Below the pieces are notes generated by a model. It had not been told where the DNA came from, did not search any database, and was given only the letters and a program-made list of their open reading frames with translations. From NCBI RefSeq assembly GCF_000165125.1, contig NZ_AEIU01000002.1, positions 1-64,000 on the forward strand: a stretch of 64,000 nt of DNA. The letters run 5' to 3'. Shown piece after piece: positions 33,870 through 43,201 of this stretch. Within the stretch, counting starts at the first letter, position 1; each line of letters begins with the position of its first letter. A program made the position numbers and the translations under genes. The DNA is from Vibrio caribbeanicus ATCC BAA-2122 (GTDB lineage Bacteria > Pseudomonadota > Gammaproteobacteria > Enterobacterales > Vibrionaceae).

Positions 33870-35086
33870 ACCACCCTGACTGCGATACGATGGCAGCCAT
33901 TAAAAAGATAGCCTTTTGGATTCCATTGAGGTTGAACGACCGGCTGGCTATCTCCTAAGCTGTCTGTCGCTTTTACCCAAATTTCATAGTAACCCTTGGT
34001 GAGTAATGAGAGCGATAGGTACCATTGTTGCCAAGCTCCTTTATTTACTGGTGCTTTGAGCTTTGCTAGATGCCATGTTGTTCCGTAATCGTAACTCAGT
34101 TCAACTTTTTCTACGCGTCTCAATCCAGCCCAGGCGTGACCACTGACGATTAGCTCTTTTCCTAAGGTTAATTCCGTTCCACTTGGTGGTGATGTGATCA
34201 GAGACTTTACGATCATTTCTTCAATAATGCGGAAGTCTTTGTTCGCGACCTGTTCCCCGGGCGCGATAGGGTAATTTGGCACTTGATAAGCCGGTGCTGC
34301 CATTTTATGTCCATCGTGGATTTTATTTCTGACACTGATACCGCTGGCACACTTTTGTGAAACCGAGCCTGGCCGCCCGCCAAAGACAATTCTTAGTGGG
34401 TATCCATGCATATAAGGGATGGGGTGGTCGTTCATAGACCAAGCTATGAGTGCATTTTCGGTCAGTGCTGCTTGGATTGGCACACCTCTTGAAATTGCTT
34501 CACCTCTTCCACTTAGATGAAGATCAGGACTATGGTGGCCTGTATAGACAGCATCCTCTCTGATACCGCAATATTTAAGTACATCACTCAGTAATACACC
34601 AGTCCAGTTAGCGCAATATACCCCGGCATCATTCCACTGATTGCCTTTTGTACTAGGGTAGAAGTTTTTACGGCTATTTCCGCCACATTCAATAACCAAG
34701 GCTTGCGTATGTTGAGTGAACTTAGTTTTGAGATCGTCTATGGTGAAGATCGTTGGACGAATAACAGATTCTCCTTTTACCTCAAACGTCCAAGATGCTG
34801 GGTCGATAGTGTCGAAGTGAGGCAGTAGGCCATTCCACCGAATGAAAGATTGGTGAGCGGGAGTCACAGCAGATGAAAGCATCGCCTCACTGGGATGAGC
34901 ACACAGTGGTTTTGTGTTGAGTATAGTGAAGTCTTTTGGCAAATCATCTGCGTTCATCCAACGTAATGAATCAATATTTAACGGCTCGATGAACTTTGGA
35001 CGCTGTTGAGCGAATACCCACGGTACGGGTAAAGTGGATATTGCCCCAACAGACATTACAGTCTTTATAAAATTTCTTCTATCCAT
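33866..35086 (-). CDS. Sulfite oxidase-family molybdopterin enzyme (SoxC/SorA-like)
   Basis: A 406-residue periplasmic molybdoenzyme. The start MDRRNFIKTVMSVGAIS resembles a Tat signal with a single-Arg-pair variant (RRNF). The molybdopterin domain holds the molybdenum-binding C134 in VIECGGNSRKNF, then AGVYCANWTGVLLSDVL and HGYPLRIVFGGRPG. The C-terminal 120 residues are the Mo-co dimerisation domain (VKATDSLGDSQPVVQPQWNPKGY). The partner cytochrome c follows with a four-base overlap. The pair should oxidise sulfite to sulfate, delivering electrons to the cytochrome. The rhodanese gene at 39073 is the only other sulfur gene nearby. Confidence 0.85.
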   Translation of the reverse strand: MDRRNFIKTVMSVGAISTLPVPWVFAQQRPKFIEPLNIDSLRWMNADDLPKDFTILNTKPLCAHPSEAMLSSAVTPAHQSFIRWNGLLPHFDTIDPASWTFEVKGESVIRPTIFTIDDLKTKFTQHTQALVIECGGNSRKNFYPSTKGNQWNDAGVYCANWTGVLLSDVLKYCGIREDAVYTGHHSPDLHLSGRGEAISRGVPIQAALTENALIAWSMNDHPIPYMHGYPLRIVFGGRPGSVSQKCASGISVRNKIHDGHKMAAPAYQVPNYPIAPGEQVANKDFRIIEEMIVKSLITSPPSGTELTLGKELIVSGHAWAGLRRVEKVELSYDYGTTWHLAKLKAPVNKGAWQQWYLSLSLLTKGYYEIWVKATDSLGDSQPVVQPQWNPKGYLFNGCHRIAVRVV

Positions 35087-35769
35087 ATTTATTTGCTCAC
35101 ATCCATATATAATTTTTAAATATTGTTATTAAATTCTTTCCTTAACGCGTTATTCATTAATGATTATTTTATTTTTAATTTTTATAGAGTGGTGTTTTTT
35201 AAAATTAAATCTGCGCGCATTAGAACGAATATTCTAATAGAATGATATTCAGAAATACTTAACTTAAGTTCACACTTATTTAACATTGAGATCAGACCAG
35301 AGTGGTAAGTCATAGTATATATACGATCAAATAGAAAATGATGAATTAATTATTATTATTACTTAATTTCTATATTTTATAAATTAAAAGATGCTGATAT
35401 ATTAACTGATATACTCAAGTAACGTTAAGATGCTAGGTTCAGTGAGAAAGACTTGCTATATAGGTAAGGTAACGATCTGAAAATCTAGTCATCTAAATTG
35501 AAAATCGGTAACGACGCATGTAAAGCAAGACAATCCGCCCTTTGGTAGCCTGCCACAGTGCCGATTGCATCGTCAAACAACTTGGTAAGAGTCGACTATT
35601 ACGCTGCGTTATTTTCCTTGAACTCAACACTGTGGCATCGCTCTGAATCCTGCATTTTGAAGTCACTTGGGTATATGATCAATCATAAAAACTCGAATAT
35701 ATTCGTGCTTGTATAATTATGATAAAAAAAGAGTTTTTAATTCAATAATTCTATTTTTCAGGAAGAGCT
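35087..35769. other. AT-rich intergenic region holding a repeat element
   Basis: The first 320 bases are very AT-rich and should contain the promoter of the sulfite dehydrogenase pair. The full-length repeat element follows (35410-35675), then about 95 bases of leader for the GDSL lipase. No gene is seen. Confidence 0.6.
35410..35675 (+). repeat. TATACCC-ended repeat element, full length (266 bp)
   Basis: It starts TATACTCAAGTAAC and ends AGTCACTTGGGTATA. It has the same length (266 bp), orientation and nearly the same sequence as the copy at 62481, including AATCTAGTCATCTAAATTG in opposite context, GACGCATGTAAAGCAAGACA, CCGCCCTTTGG, CAAACAACTTGGTAAGAGTC and ACTGTGGCATCGCTCTGAAT. It contains no open frame for a transposase. 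Confidence 0.9.
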
Positions 35770-38133
35770 ATGAAGTTTGGTACTTTAACGGTGCTTTTTT
35801 GCGCTGCTATGCCTATTTTTAATTTATACGCCGATGATACAAAACCATCTATCAATATGGTTGTTGTAAATAAAACCAATAAAGTATTAGATTTATCTAC
35901 TGTAAGTAATGAGTCTGATATTGTTCATCATTCATTAAATGCTAAAGAAATATTGTCGGTTGATGATACTATTAGTTTTATATTTCCTAAATTATGCACT
36001 CAAAGTAAATTATATCCTAATTCTGTTTCAGCGGATGGTTCACGCCACAATTGGGTAATGAAATCTTCATCAACATTAGATTTTAACCTTAATGCTTCTG
36101 GTCTCGGAAAAGCGATAACGTGGCCAAATTTCACAGCATTAGATCTTTATTCTTGCTCGACTCTGCCCGCAAGCGCTTATCAAGATTTTATGTCTCAGTT
36201 TGGCTCACGTAATTTTACCGTTGGAAGTAATAATATCGAGTACAACCTGGCCCAACATGATGGAGCAGGATCGATGCAGGGTACGCTGATTGATAATGGA
36301 CATATATACACTTGGTGTTCCTATCACTCAAACCCTGCCCTCAACAAGTGTCACTCTGACCTTTCGCAACAAACAAAACGATTTTTAGACCAATATATAA
36401 GCACACACCATCAGCCTACTTATCTAATACAGGTTGCCGAACTGCCGAAAAATCAGACACCATACAGTGATATCTTCTTTTTTGGTGACAGTCTGACGGA
36501 TACTCACAATGCGTTTAGCATCAGCGGTGGGGATCTGCCCAAAGGTGTGTTTTATAATGGTCGCTGGGCAGACGGTTTAATGTGGCCTGACTATGTGAGT
36601 ATGTTGACGGGGATTCCGGGTCACAACTACGCGTTTGGTGGTATGAGAGTGACTCGTCGATTTGATGCGAATTTAAGCGCAGCGACGCATATCGAAAAAC
36701 TGAATACGGATATCATATTCATGCCCTCTGGATTTCCGATGTCACCGAGCTTGGAGGATGAGCTGAATGTCGCAATGCCTCATTTAAAACGTAGGCTGCG
36801 TAGTACAAGTGTCGAACGTAAAGTGATGACGACTTTTCTAATGGGAGGCAATGACTTTATGGCTATGGCGGGTGGAGAGATAGAGCGAAATTACCCTATG
36901 GTCTCTGAATCCTTGGTAAACAATATTCGCCAAAATTTGATTGCAAAGCTTAACCGGGGTGAACAGGATCGAATCAGCATTGTCCTTTTTGAACTTCCTG
37001 ATATCAGCATTGCGCCTCAACTATATCATTCAATGCGAGATGGGATCACGGCAACAACCTTAGATCAATTTCGGTTGCAAGTTGTACTATTTAATCGACG
37101 ATTGGCTCGAGCATATGAGCAACTTAGAAGTGATTACCCACATATAGAATTTATGTATATACCTACTCATTCTTGGCTAGGCAATATTCAACGATTAAAA
37201 GCGAGCTATGGTTTTTTTGATGGCTTATACGAAGGCAACTACTATCAGGGGATTTCGGCTCAGATATGGGGGCAGCCCAAAACCATGCTCAATCAACCAA
37301 GCGAAAACAATTCTCTTCTTCGCAACATCAACGACAGTAGTAACTTTTTAGGGGTGTTTAACTTACGGGGTGATAATGAGACGGCTGGAACGGTAGGAGT
37401 CGGTTCGATAACCGCAGGGCCGATGGACAACTTTGCCCAAGACTCCCTCATTCCGTACCGCCCGAGTTTAGTCAATAAAGCGGTCGTAGGAGGAGCTGTT
37501 CACCCATCAACTAAGACACATTTTATCCTCGCATCTCATTTTATTTTTCAACTTCTTATCGGACCAAATAATTATGCATCATCGATGATGATGGCCGATA
37601 TTTTTCATACAGAGGGCTTTAGGCCACAAACAACACCATGGGAACGTAGTGCGTTTTTTAGACTACTCGATTATGCAAATAATACACACAAAGCTCCGGA
37701 CTTTGCAGGTTGCGCTGATGGTGAAACGTGTCACTTTCGAAATGGTAACGACAAGTATGTTCACTCTGATGGATTTACTCCAAAGACCTACAGAGTTGTA
37801 AATCATTCAGCAAACCCGAATTGTCCTGATGGGAATTGCTCCGTATTTACTGTGTTTAATGCTCGTGGTTACTCACGTAGTCGAGAAAAAGTCGAATACC
37901 TACGTTTATTTCCCACCGATGGTTCAGAATTGGTGATTCCGCTAGGTAGCTACTCTCGATTAAAATTTAACCTCAAGTCGCCTTATACAGACTTCTCTGT
38001 TAAGTCTGAAAAGATACAAACACATGGTGTTTGTAAAGTACTGGCTGTGAGTCACGGTGCTTGGGGAACGACAGATGGGCGTTGCTTTAATGAAGATTAT
38101 TCGGTCTGTATCGCAGGAAAAGGATGCGATTAG
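35770..38133 (+). CDS. Large secreted GDSL lipase/phospholipase with extra domains
   Basis: A 787-residue exported protein (signal peptide MKFGTLTVLFCAAMPIFNLY). Residues about 22-230 form an N-terminal domain beginning SINMVVVNKTNKVLDL and rich in Cys. Residues about 235-620 are a SGNH/GDSL hydrolase: FFFGDSLTDTHNAFS with the nucleophile Ser, GHNYAFGGMRV, MGGNDFMAM as block III and GAVHPSTKTH with the catalytic Asp/His-type block V. A C-terminal domain of about 150 residues has more Cys (CADGETCHF, NPNCPDGNCSVF). It resembles the lecithinase/thermolabile hemolysin family but is nearly twice as long. It probably cleaves phospholipids of host or prey membranes. The ribosome-binding site is AGGAAG. 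Confidence 0.85.
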   Translation: MKFGTLTVLFCAAMPIFNLYADDTKPSINMVVVNKTNKVLDLSTVSNESDIVHHSLNAKEILSVDDTISFIFPKLCTQSKLYPNSVSADGSRHNWVMKSSSTLDFNLNASGLGKAITWPNFTALDLYSCSTLPASAYQDFMSQFGSRNFTVGSNNIEYNLAQHDGAGSMQGTLIDNGHIYTWCSYHSNPALNKCHSDLSQQTKRFLDQYISTHHQPTYLIQVAELPKNQTPYSDIFFFGDSLTDTHNAFSISGGDLPKGVFYNGRWADGLMWPDYVSMLTGIPGHNYAFGGMRVTRRFDANLSAATHIEKLNTDIIFMPSGFPMSPSLEDELNVAMPHLKRRLRSTSVERKVMTTFLMGGNDFMAMAGGEIERNYPMVSESLVNNIRQNLIAKLNRGEQDRISIVLFELPDISIAPQLYHSMRDGITATTLDQFRLQVVLFNRRLARAYEQLRSDYPHIEFMYIPTHSWLGNIQRLKASYGFFDGLYEGNYYQGISAQIWGQPKTMLNQPSENNSLLRNINDSSNFLGVFNLRGDNETAGTVGVGSITAGPMDNFAQDSLIPYRPSLVNKAVVGGAVHPSTKTHFILASHFIFQLLIGPNNYASSMMMADIFHTEGFRPQTTPWERSAFFRLLDYANNTHKAPDFAGCADGETCHFRNGNDKYVHSDGFTPKTYRVVNHSANPNCPDGNCSVFTVFNARGYSRSREKVEYLRLFPTDGSELVIPLGSYSRLKFNLKSPYTDFSVKSEKIQTHGVCKVLAVSHGAWGTTDGRCFNEDYSVCIAGKGCD

Positions 38134-38173
38134 AAAGGTAATTAGCGCGATTGAATCGAGATAGGACAGCAAC

Positions 38174-38206
38174 GATTTTTGACTGAGGGAGCCTCAGTCA
38201 AAAATC
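38174..38206. terminator. Bidirectional terminator between convergent genes
   Basis: GATTTTTGACTGAGG and CCTCAGTCAAAAATC form a perfect 15-bp stem with a GAG loop, between the lipase gene and the minus-strand gene at 38238. Confidence 0.9.
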
Positions 38207-38237
38207 TTGTTTTGTTAATGAATTAGCTAACCAAGAT

Positions 38238-38759
38238 CTATTGTAGAGCACGATAGAAGGGGGCATCCATATTTAACTGGTTATGGCGGCTATCGTTATC
38301 TCTTCCTGAGTGATCAATCGTTGATTGGCCAAGGTAGAGGATATCGTTATCAATTAAACCAATGCTAAATATAGTCGGAGACTGATTCCATCTCACGGTG
38401 GCTGGATTGACATTCTGAGTCTCAATATCAACAAATTGAATTGGAAAGCCATCAATACTGTAGTCGGCTTCTTGGATCACAAAGCGACTATTAAGTTGAA
38501 TAGACTGGTAATCACTCGCACAGTCTCTGTCGTTTGCATCGTAGACTTTTACATAGCTCGATACATTGAACTGTGGTGATATGGTCAACATGGTAGAGTT
38601 GAAGTTAACGATAGTCTGAAACTGAAGATCGTAGACTGGAAAACACCGAGCTTCCCAAACACCAACAATGTCTTGGTTGAAGGTTGTTGCTTGAATGTTC
38701 ATAGATATGATTGACGTACTCACCACTAAAAGATGTGTTTTTTTTGTTATTAATTTCAT
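38238..38759 (-). CDS. Hypothetical exported protein, 173 residues
   Basis: An exported protein of unknown family with signal peptide MKLITKKTHLLVVSTSIISM and cleavage near IQA (about residue 24). The mature part looks like a small beta-barrel of lipocalin or META type: IVGVWEARCFPV at the start (a GxW-like motif), alternating strands, two cysteines (C39 region and CASDYQ) and a final Asp/His-rich end. It is convergent to the big GDSL lipase gene, with a shared terminator. A small binding or inhibitory protein is possible, but I do not assign a function. Confidence 0.7.
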   Translation of the reverse strand: MKLITKKTHLLVVSTSIISMNIQATTFNQDIVGVWEARCFPVYDLQFQTIVNFNSTMLTISPQFNVSSYVKVYDANDRDCASDYQSIQLNSRFVIQEADYSIDGFPIQFVDIETQNVNPATVRWNQSPTIFSIGLIDNDILYLGQSTIDHSGRDNDSRHNQLNMDAPFYRALQ

Positions 38760-39072
38760 AATTATATTTGTTATTTTATTGATAGATAAATTGTATATTT
38801 TACAAATTATTGGCCCTCAATTGTATACCGTTTTTTTGAATTAAAGTTCAAAAAAAAATATTTTTTCTTTATTAATTTATTGATGATTTAGTTGTTATAA
38901 ATAGTGCTTACATTGTTAATAAAAAAATGCCGCGCTGAGGGGACAGTGCGGCAAAGGCAAGGTTAATTCGCTATGGTATTCCTCTACGAGGGTACCTCCT
39001 TAAAAAAGGGGCGCGAAAACAAGAAACTATGATGATAAAAAGTTACTGAATCTTGATTGTAGTTCAATTTTT
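38760..39072. other. AT-rich gap between minus-strand genes
   Basis: 313 bases. They contain the promoter of the 38238 gene and the terminator of the rhodanese operon (38921-38954), plus a smaller GAGGGTACCTC palindrome near 38988. No gene is seen. Confidence 0.6.
38921..38954 (-). terminator. Terminator of the rhodanese operon
   Basis: On the minus strand TGCCGCACT pairs with AGCGCGGCA (one mismatch) and is followed by seven T residues, 120 bases after the rhodanese stop codon. Confidence 0.85.
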
Positions 39073-39918
39073 TCACTTTGTTTGAACCAATGGATTTTTC
39101 ATCATTTTCCATTCGGAAATTGAGCCATCATACAAAGGAGAATTAATTCCTATTAACTTAAGTGCGATTAAAAAAATAGTACCAGCGTATCCAGAACCAC
39201 ATGAGGAAATAATAATCTTATGCTCGATATCATCTATCGATTGTTTAATAATATTGTTTATTTCATCATGAGACTTAAATAAACCTGTTTCCTTATCAAT
39301 TAGTGATAGAAATGGTATATTTATTGCCCCTGGAATGTGTCCCGACTCGGGGTCTGTAATTTTTCCATCAAACCCCGCTTTACCTCTTGCATCCACCAAC
39401 AGTACATCCTCGGAGCGCTGACTCACCTCATTGGTAGTTACTCTATACTGTGGTTGCTCTGAAACTAAAAAGGTTCCTCTACCTAGAGTTTTTACCGATG
39501 TTGAGACAGGTAAATGCTTTGCTTTCCAGTACGAGAGGCCACCATTTAGTACTTTCACGTTCTGGAATCCCCAATAGCTCATTGCCCACCAAACTCGTCC
39601 TGCTAGCATATGATGATAATCGTCATACACTACAACCAGATCGTTTTGGTTAATTCCCAAAGCAGAAAAATCTGCTTGTGCTTTCTCTTTGCCAGCGACT
39701 GATGCTTGACTTATCGGGACGTCTGTCTCGACAAAGTACTGCAACCAATCCAAAAAGTGTGCTCCTTCAATATGCTCATCTAGGTACTCTGAATAAGCAT
39801 CTTGGTTGTTTTGTCCCCAACGTCCACGAACATCAAACACTTTTACATGAGACTCATTAAGTATTTCTGCTAGCTCAGTGGCAGAGATAAGCGGAGTTTC
39901 TATATTCGTACTTAGCAT
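39073..39918 (-). CDS. Thiosulfate/3-mercaptopyruvate sulfurtransferase (tandem rhodanese)
   Basis: A 281-residue cytosolic protein made of two rhodanese domains. The first (about 10-130) lacks the catalytic Cys (VKVFDVRGRWGQN, then DDYHHMLAGRVWW). The second (about 160-280) has VLLVDARGKAGFDGKI and the active-site loop ISSCGSGYAGTIF with the persulfide Cys. CGSG is closer to mercaptopyruvate sulfurtransferases (CGSGVTA) than to thiosulfate enzymes. It is the last gene of a three-gene operon with a cupin lipoprotein and an NTF2-like protein, opposite a LysR regulator. The natural sulfur donor is unknown. Confidence 0.9.
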   Translation of the reverse strand: MLSTNIETPLISATELAEILNESHVKVFDVRGRWGQNNQDAYSEYLDEHIEGAHFLDWLQYFVETDVPISQASVAGKEKAQADFSALGINQNDLVVVYDDYHHMLAGRVWWAMSYWGFQNVKVLNGGLSYWKAKHLPVSTSVKTLGRGTFLVSEQPQYRVTTNEVSQRSEDVLLVDARGKAGFDGKITDPESGHIPGAINIPFLSLIDKETGLFKSHDEINNIIKQSIDDIEHKIIISSCGSGYAGTIFLIALKLIGINSPLYDGSISEWKMMKNPLVQTK

Positions 39919-39926
39919 GAAACCTC

Positions 39927-40391
39927 CTACTTACTTGGATACGGAACAGCGTCAATGGCTGTTTCGTAAGCGACAAACATAATACATGCTTCGTCACTCG
40001 CACAATATCCATCATGAGCAAGGTTTCCCGGGCCATAAGCGTAGTCTCCGGCCTTGAGTATCACTCTGTTCTGGCCTACATAAGTCGTGTGAAATTCACC
40101 TTCAATGAGCACCATGTGTTCGTTAGAACTGTGGGTATGGAATGGAATCTTTGCCTTGCTAGGGAACCGAATAAAAACGTCATTATTTGGTGTTCCCAGT
40201 GCGCCATTTAGAGGCGCAACTTCACAGGGCAGAAAATCCGGACAACTCACCCACTTAAGTTTTTCATTATCGTGAGAATAGACCAAAGCTTTTTCCGTTG
40301 ACTCGCTACTTAGAACACCACAACTGGTAAAAATGGACAAGAGGACAGGTAGGCTTAATAGAAGGTGTCTCTTTTTTGATTTAGTTTTCAT
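39927..40391 (-). CDS. Exported cupin-domain protein (probable lipoprotein)
   Basis: A 154-residue protein with a basic start (MKTKSKKRH), hydrophobic segment and a lipobox-like LSIFTSC (Cys25), so it is probably a lipoprotein. The mature part is a single cupin: PFHTHSSNEHMVLIEGEFHTT gives the His/Glu metal ligands of motif 1, and AGDYAYGPGNLAHDGYC gives motif 2. Four cysteines may pair in the periplasm. It ends nine bases before the rhodanese start and belongs to the same operon. Metal-binding cupins of this sort act as small dioxygenases, isomerases or binding proteins; the substrate is unknown. Confidence 0.82.
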   Translation of the reverse strand: MKTKSKKRHLLLSLPVLLSIFTSCGVLSSESTEKALVYSHDNEKLKWVSCPDFLPCEVAPLNGALGTPNNDVFIRFPSKAKIPFHTHSSNEHMVLIEGEFHTTYVGQNRVILKAGDYAYGPGNLAHDGYCASDEACIMFVAYETAIDAVPYPSK

Positions 40392-40440
40392 ATTGATGTC
40401 TCATATATAAGATCTAAATTAATCGTTGTTTTATATGGAT

Positions 40441-40806
40441 TTATTTGTCAATAATGGTGAAAGTCTTACTGACAATCTTCCAGCCTGAATCCAATTTAAG
40501 TAGAGTGAGGTAATCGAAGAAATCAAACTCTTTCAATATGAGCCGTACTTTGACTAAAGCCATGTCGTTGATCACTTCTACCGCTAATATCTCGCCTATC
40601 GTTTCAGGCATATCTCCTGTTACGTATTGAACGAGCGCGTCCCGAGGTAGAAATTCTAGTGTTCCGTCTGCTCCGACTGAGTGAAGGTTGGTGCTAGAGT
40701 AGAAAGCTTTTTCTATATTTTCTTTCGCATCTTTTTTGCTCTCTACTCCAGTAATATAATAATTAACAGTATCAATAACGGCTTGTTCTTGTGCATTGTA
40801 TGACAT
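40441..40806 (-). CDS. NTF2-like (lumazine-binding-type) protein
   Basis: A 121-residue soluble protein from the ATG at 40806, which follows a GAGG-type site; the longer frame would add 27 unlikely residues. It has the NTF2-like alpha-plus-beta layout: helix EQAVIDTVNYYITGVES, then SSTNLHSVGADGTLEFL and strands ILAVEVINDMALVKVRLIL and WKIVSKTFTIID. It resembles the putative lumazine-binding family PF12893. As the first gene of the operon with the cupin and the rhodanese, it probably takes part in handling the same small molecule. Confidence 0.78.
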   Translation of the reverse strand: MSYNAQEQAVIDTVNYYITGVESKKDAKENIEKAFYSSTNLHSVGADGTLEFLPRDALVQYVTGDMPETIGEILAVEVINDMALVKVRLILKEFDFFDYLTLLKLDSGWKIVSKTFTIIDK

Positions 40807-40970
40807 GATATTTCCTCTTATGTTGAGTGGTCTGTTTTTTATCTTGTTGATGTTTGCATTCACGCTATAAGATTTAATTGTTCTCAATCGTGGTTCGGCT
40901 TGAGTGTAACCTTGACCATTATTTGTGATAATCTACTCATTTAAGAAATGACTTTTGCAGGTGAGCAACA

Positions 40971-41840
40971 ATGTCTATGTTCGATGGAATTCCAGAGTTT
41001 CTCGCTGTTGCTGAGACACAAGGCTTTAGTTCGGCGGCGCGGCGGCTCGGTGTTGCTACCTCCCAGATTAGTCGCAGAGTGTCGGATTTAGAGGCGAAGT
41101 TAGGGGTAGCTTTGGTGGCGAGAACAACACGCAAAGTTAAGTTGACAGAGGCTGGGCTTACTTATTACGAGTACTGTCATGATATCGTCAATCAGCTCGA
41201 TCAAGCGAACGAAATTGCCACTGCGGGTCAAGGTAAACTCAATGGTACTTTGAGGGTAACAGCAGCAGGGGATTTTACTGAAACGCACATCGTTCCTGCG
41301 CTAATTGAATTCGTTGCTCAGCACTCTGAATTGGAACTGGAAATTAATCACGATACTAGGATGATTGATTTTGTTGAAGAAAATTATGACTTTGCTATTC
41401 GTTTCGGTACCTTACCGGATTCAAATTTAATCGCAAGGAAATTGTCGGATCACCCTTATGCAGCGGCAGCGAGTCCCGAATACCTCGAAAAGTTTGGCAT
41501 CCCCCAGACTCCTCAAGAGCTGACAAAGCATCAATGCATCACCACCACCTATAACCGATGGACGTTTCAGCACAATAATGAAGACATTAACGTGTCGGTC
41601 AAAGGAAAAGTCAAAGCCAATAGTATCAAAACACTTATTAGTGCATGTAAATCAGGCCTAGGTATTTTGTATCTGCCACAATCAACCTTGGCTGAAAATT
41701 TTGAGGCGGGGCAGCTTGTGCCAATATTAGAGCCCTATTGGAAGTGTCGTGGTTCGACTTGGATTGTGTATTCTGATCGGAAATACTTACCAGCCCGCAG
41801 TCGCTTAGCGATAGAATTTTTGATAGCGAAATTCCGCTAG
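40971..41840 (+). CDS. LysR-family transcriptional regulator
   Basis: A 289-residue LysR regulator. Residues 5-62 hold the winged helix-turn-helix (FLAVAETQGFSSAARRLGVATSQISRRVSDLEAKLG). Residues about 90-285 form the periplasmic-binding-like effector domain. It is transcribed divergently from the NTF2-cupin-rhodanese operon with 160 bases between the starts, the usual arrangement for a LysR protein controlling its neighbour. The effector domain resembles the CrgA-type subgroup (YDFAIRFGTLPDSNLIARKL). Inducer unknown. Confidence 0.9.
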   Translation: MSMFDGIPEFLAVAETQGFSSAARRLGVATSQISRRVSDLEAKLGVALVARTTRKVKLTEAGLTYYEYCHDIVNQLDQANEIATAGQGKLNGTLRVTAAGDFTETHIVPALIEFVAQHSELELEINHDTRMIDFVEENYDFAIRFGTLPDSNLIARKLSDHPYAAAASPEYLEKFGIPQTPQELTKHQCITTTYNRWTFQHNNEDINVSVKGKVKANSIKTLISACKSGLGILYLPQSTLAENFEAGQLVPILEPYWKCRGSTWIVYSDRKYLPARSRLAIEFLIAKFR

Positions 41841-41905
41841 GGTTGAATATCCCAACTGTCATTCATCGATAATTAACTTAAAAAACTCTTGTATTCAGAG
41901 AGTTA

Positions 41906-42071
41906 TATACCCAAGTGACGTCAAAATGCAGGATTCAGAGCGATGCCACAGCGTAGAGTTCAAGGAAAACAACGCAGCGTAATAGTGGGGCTCTTACCAA
42001 GTTGTTCTGCCCTTTGGACTCTAATTTGTGACAGACTTCTGAATCCCGTGTGTTGAAGGGACTTTGGTATA
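41906..42071 (+). repeat. TATACCC-ended repeat element, internally deleted
   Basis: It starts TATACCCAAGTGACGTCAAA and carries the left half (GATGCCACAGCGTAGAGTTC, AACGCAGCGTAATAGT, CAAGTTGTTCTGCCCTTTGG), then a different right end that finishes CTTTGGTATA. It is 166 bp long. The surrounding 41841-42396 gap is otherwise AT-rich and holds no gene. Confidence 0.85.
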
Positions 42072-42396
42072 TTTATAGTCATAACATTATAAATTTCTAT
42101 AATAATTATCTTTGTATTATGAATTATTTATAACTTATTTAGTTTAAGTGTCCAAATTAAATAGAGTTATAGCTCTATGGTTGATGTGTCATATTATGAA
42201 AATGCAAACCTATTTTAACCTATACAAACTCTTAAAATTGTTTTATTTAAATTAAAATCCAATAATATCAATAGTTTAATTTATATATTTGCCATTTATA
42301 GTTTTGTGGATTTATATCACAAATTTAAATAACAAGCCTGTTGCATATATATTTTGTCATGTAAGTTTCGCTGCAGTTTTTAAGAGGAAAATAATA

Positions 42397-43053
42397 ATGA
42401 AAATTAGCAATATATTAGCTTGCATGCTCGGTTGTCTATCTGCTTCAGCTTTTGCTGAGAGTGTTCCCGAAATTATAGATACTACGAATAGTGGTGTATT
42501 TCATAAGTTTGAGACGACTCACCAAGTACAAGAGCGAATGACACAAACAGGTTTTAACTTTCATCGATGCGGTGTTCGTTCGGTCAAACAAAGTGCGCCA
42601 ATGCAGCAACAGGCTGACACACCACATAGCCAATTCCAGTGTGTGTACTCAAAGCCAGGGGCGACCGTAGGTGATGAATCTCAATTTGCATATTGGCATC
42701 TCAATGTTTTGTATAATGCAGAAAGCGGCTTATATCGTGCAGGCAACGAGTTTACCGATTTCTATACAACGAATCTGTATACGATTGAACCTGATTATAT
42801 TTTGGATGCTGGTCCTCATTACTACAAAATGCGCGCGCAGCTTGAGTCTATGGGTATGACTATCGGTGATTGTAAGATCCAACAGATTCATTACTTTATG
42901 AAACCAATCGAGAATATATACCTTTCACATAGTGCATCATGCCCAACTTATAATGCTGATGGCACCATATCAGGACGTATAAGTTTGGATATTGATTATA
43001 ACCGAGATAACCGTGCCTACAGTGAAAGTCAGGTAAACTTTATCTCGTTTTAA
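42397..43053 (+). CDS. Hypothetical exported protein, 218 residues
   Basis: An exported protein of unknown family. The ATG at 42397 has AAGAGG just upstream and opens a signal peptide (MKISNILACMLGCLSASAFA); a longer frame from 42289 adds 36 residues without reason. The mature part is rich in Tyr, His and aromatic residues and has cysteines in pairs (FHRCGV, FQCVYS, IGDCKI, SASCPTY) that suggest disulfides. It is followed at once by a short repeat element. No family match is recognised; a secreted binding or structural protein is possible. Confidence 0.75.
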   Translation: MKISNILACMLGCLSASAFAESVPEIIDTTNSGVFHKFETTHQVQERMTQTGFNFHRCGVRSVKQSAPMQQQADTPHSQFQCVYSKPGATVGDESQFAYWHLNVLYNAESGLYRAGNEFTDFYTTNLYTIEPDYILDAGPHYYKMRAQLESMGMTIGDCKIQQIHYFMKPIENIYLSHSASCPTYNADGTISGRISLDIDYNRDNRAYSESQVNFISF

Positions 43054-43063
43054 ACCGAAGATA

Positions 43064-43153
43064 TATACCCAAGTAACCTCAAGATGTTAGGTTCAGCAGC
43101 ATTGCAACGATTTGAAAACCTAGTCATCTACATTGAAAATCGGTATGGGTATA
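43064..43153 (+). repeat. TATACCC-ended repeat element, short form
   Basis: 90 bp. It starts TATACCCAAGTAACCTCAAG as in the element at 62481 and runs through AACCTAGTCATCTACATTGA and AAAATCGGTATGGGTATA, so the right half of the full element is missing. It lies 11 bases after the stop codon of the upstream gene. Confidence 0.85.
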
Positions 43154-43201
43154 AAGATGAGGCTTGCGGAAACCTGCAGCCTCATTTTTATTTTTGGGTC
43201 G

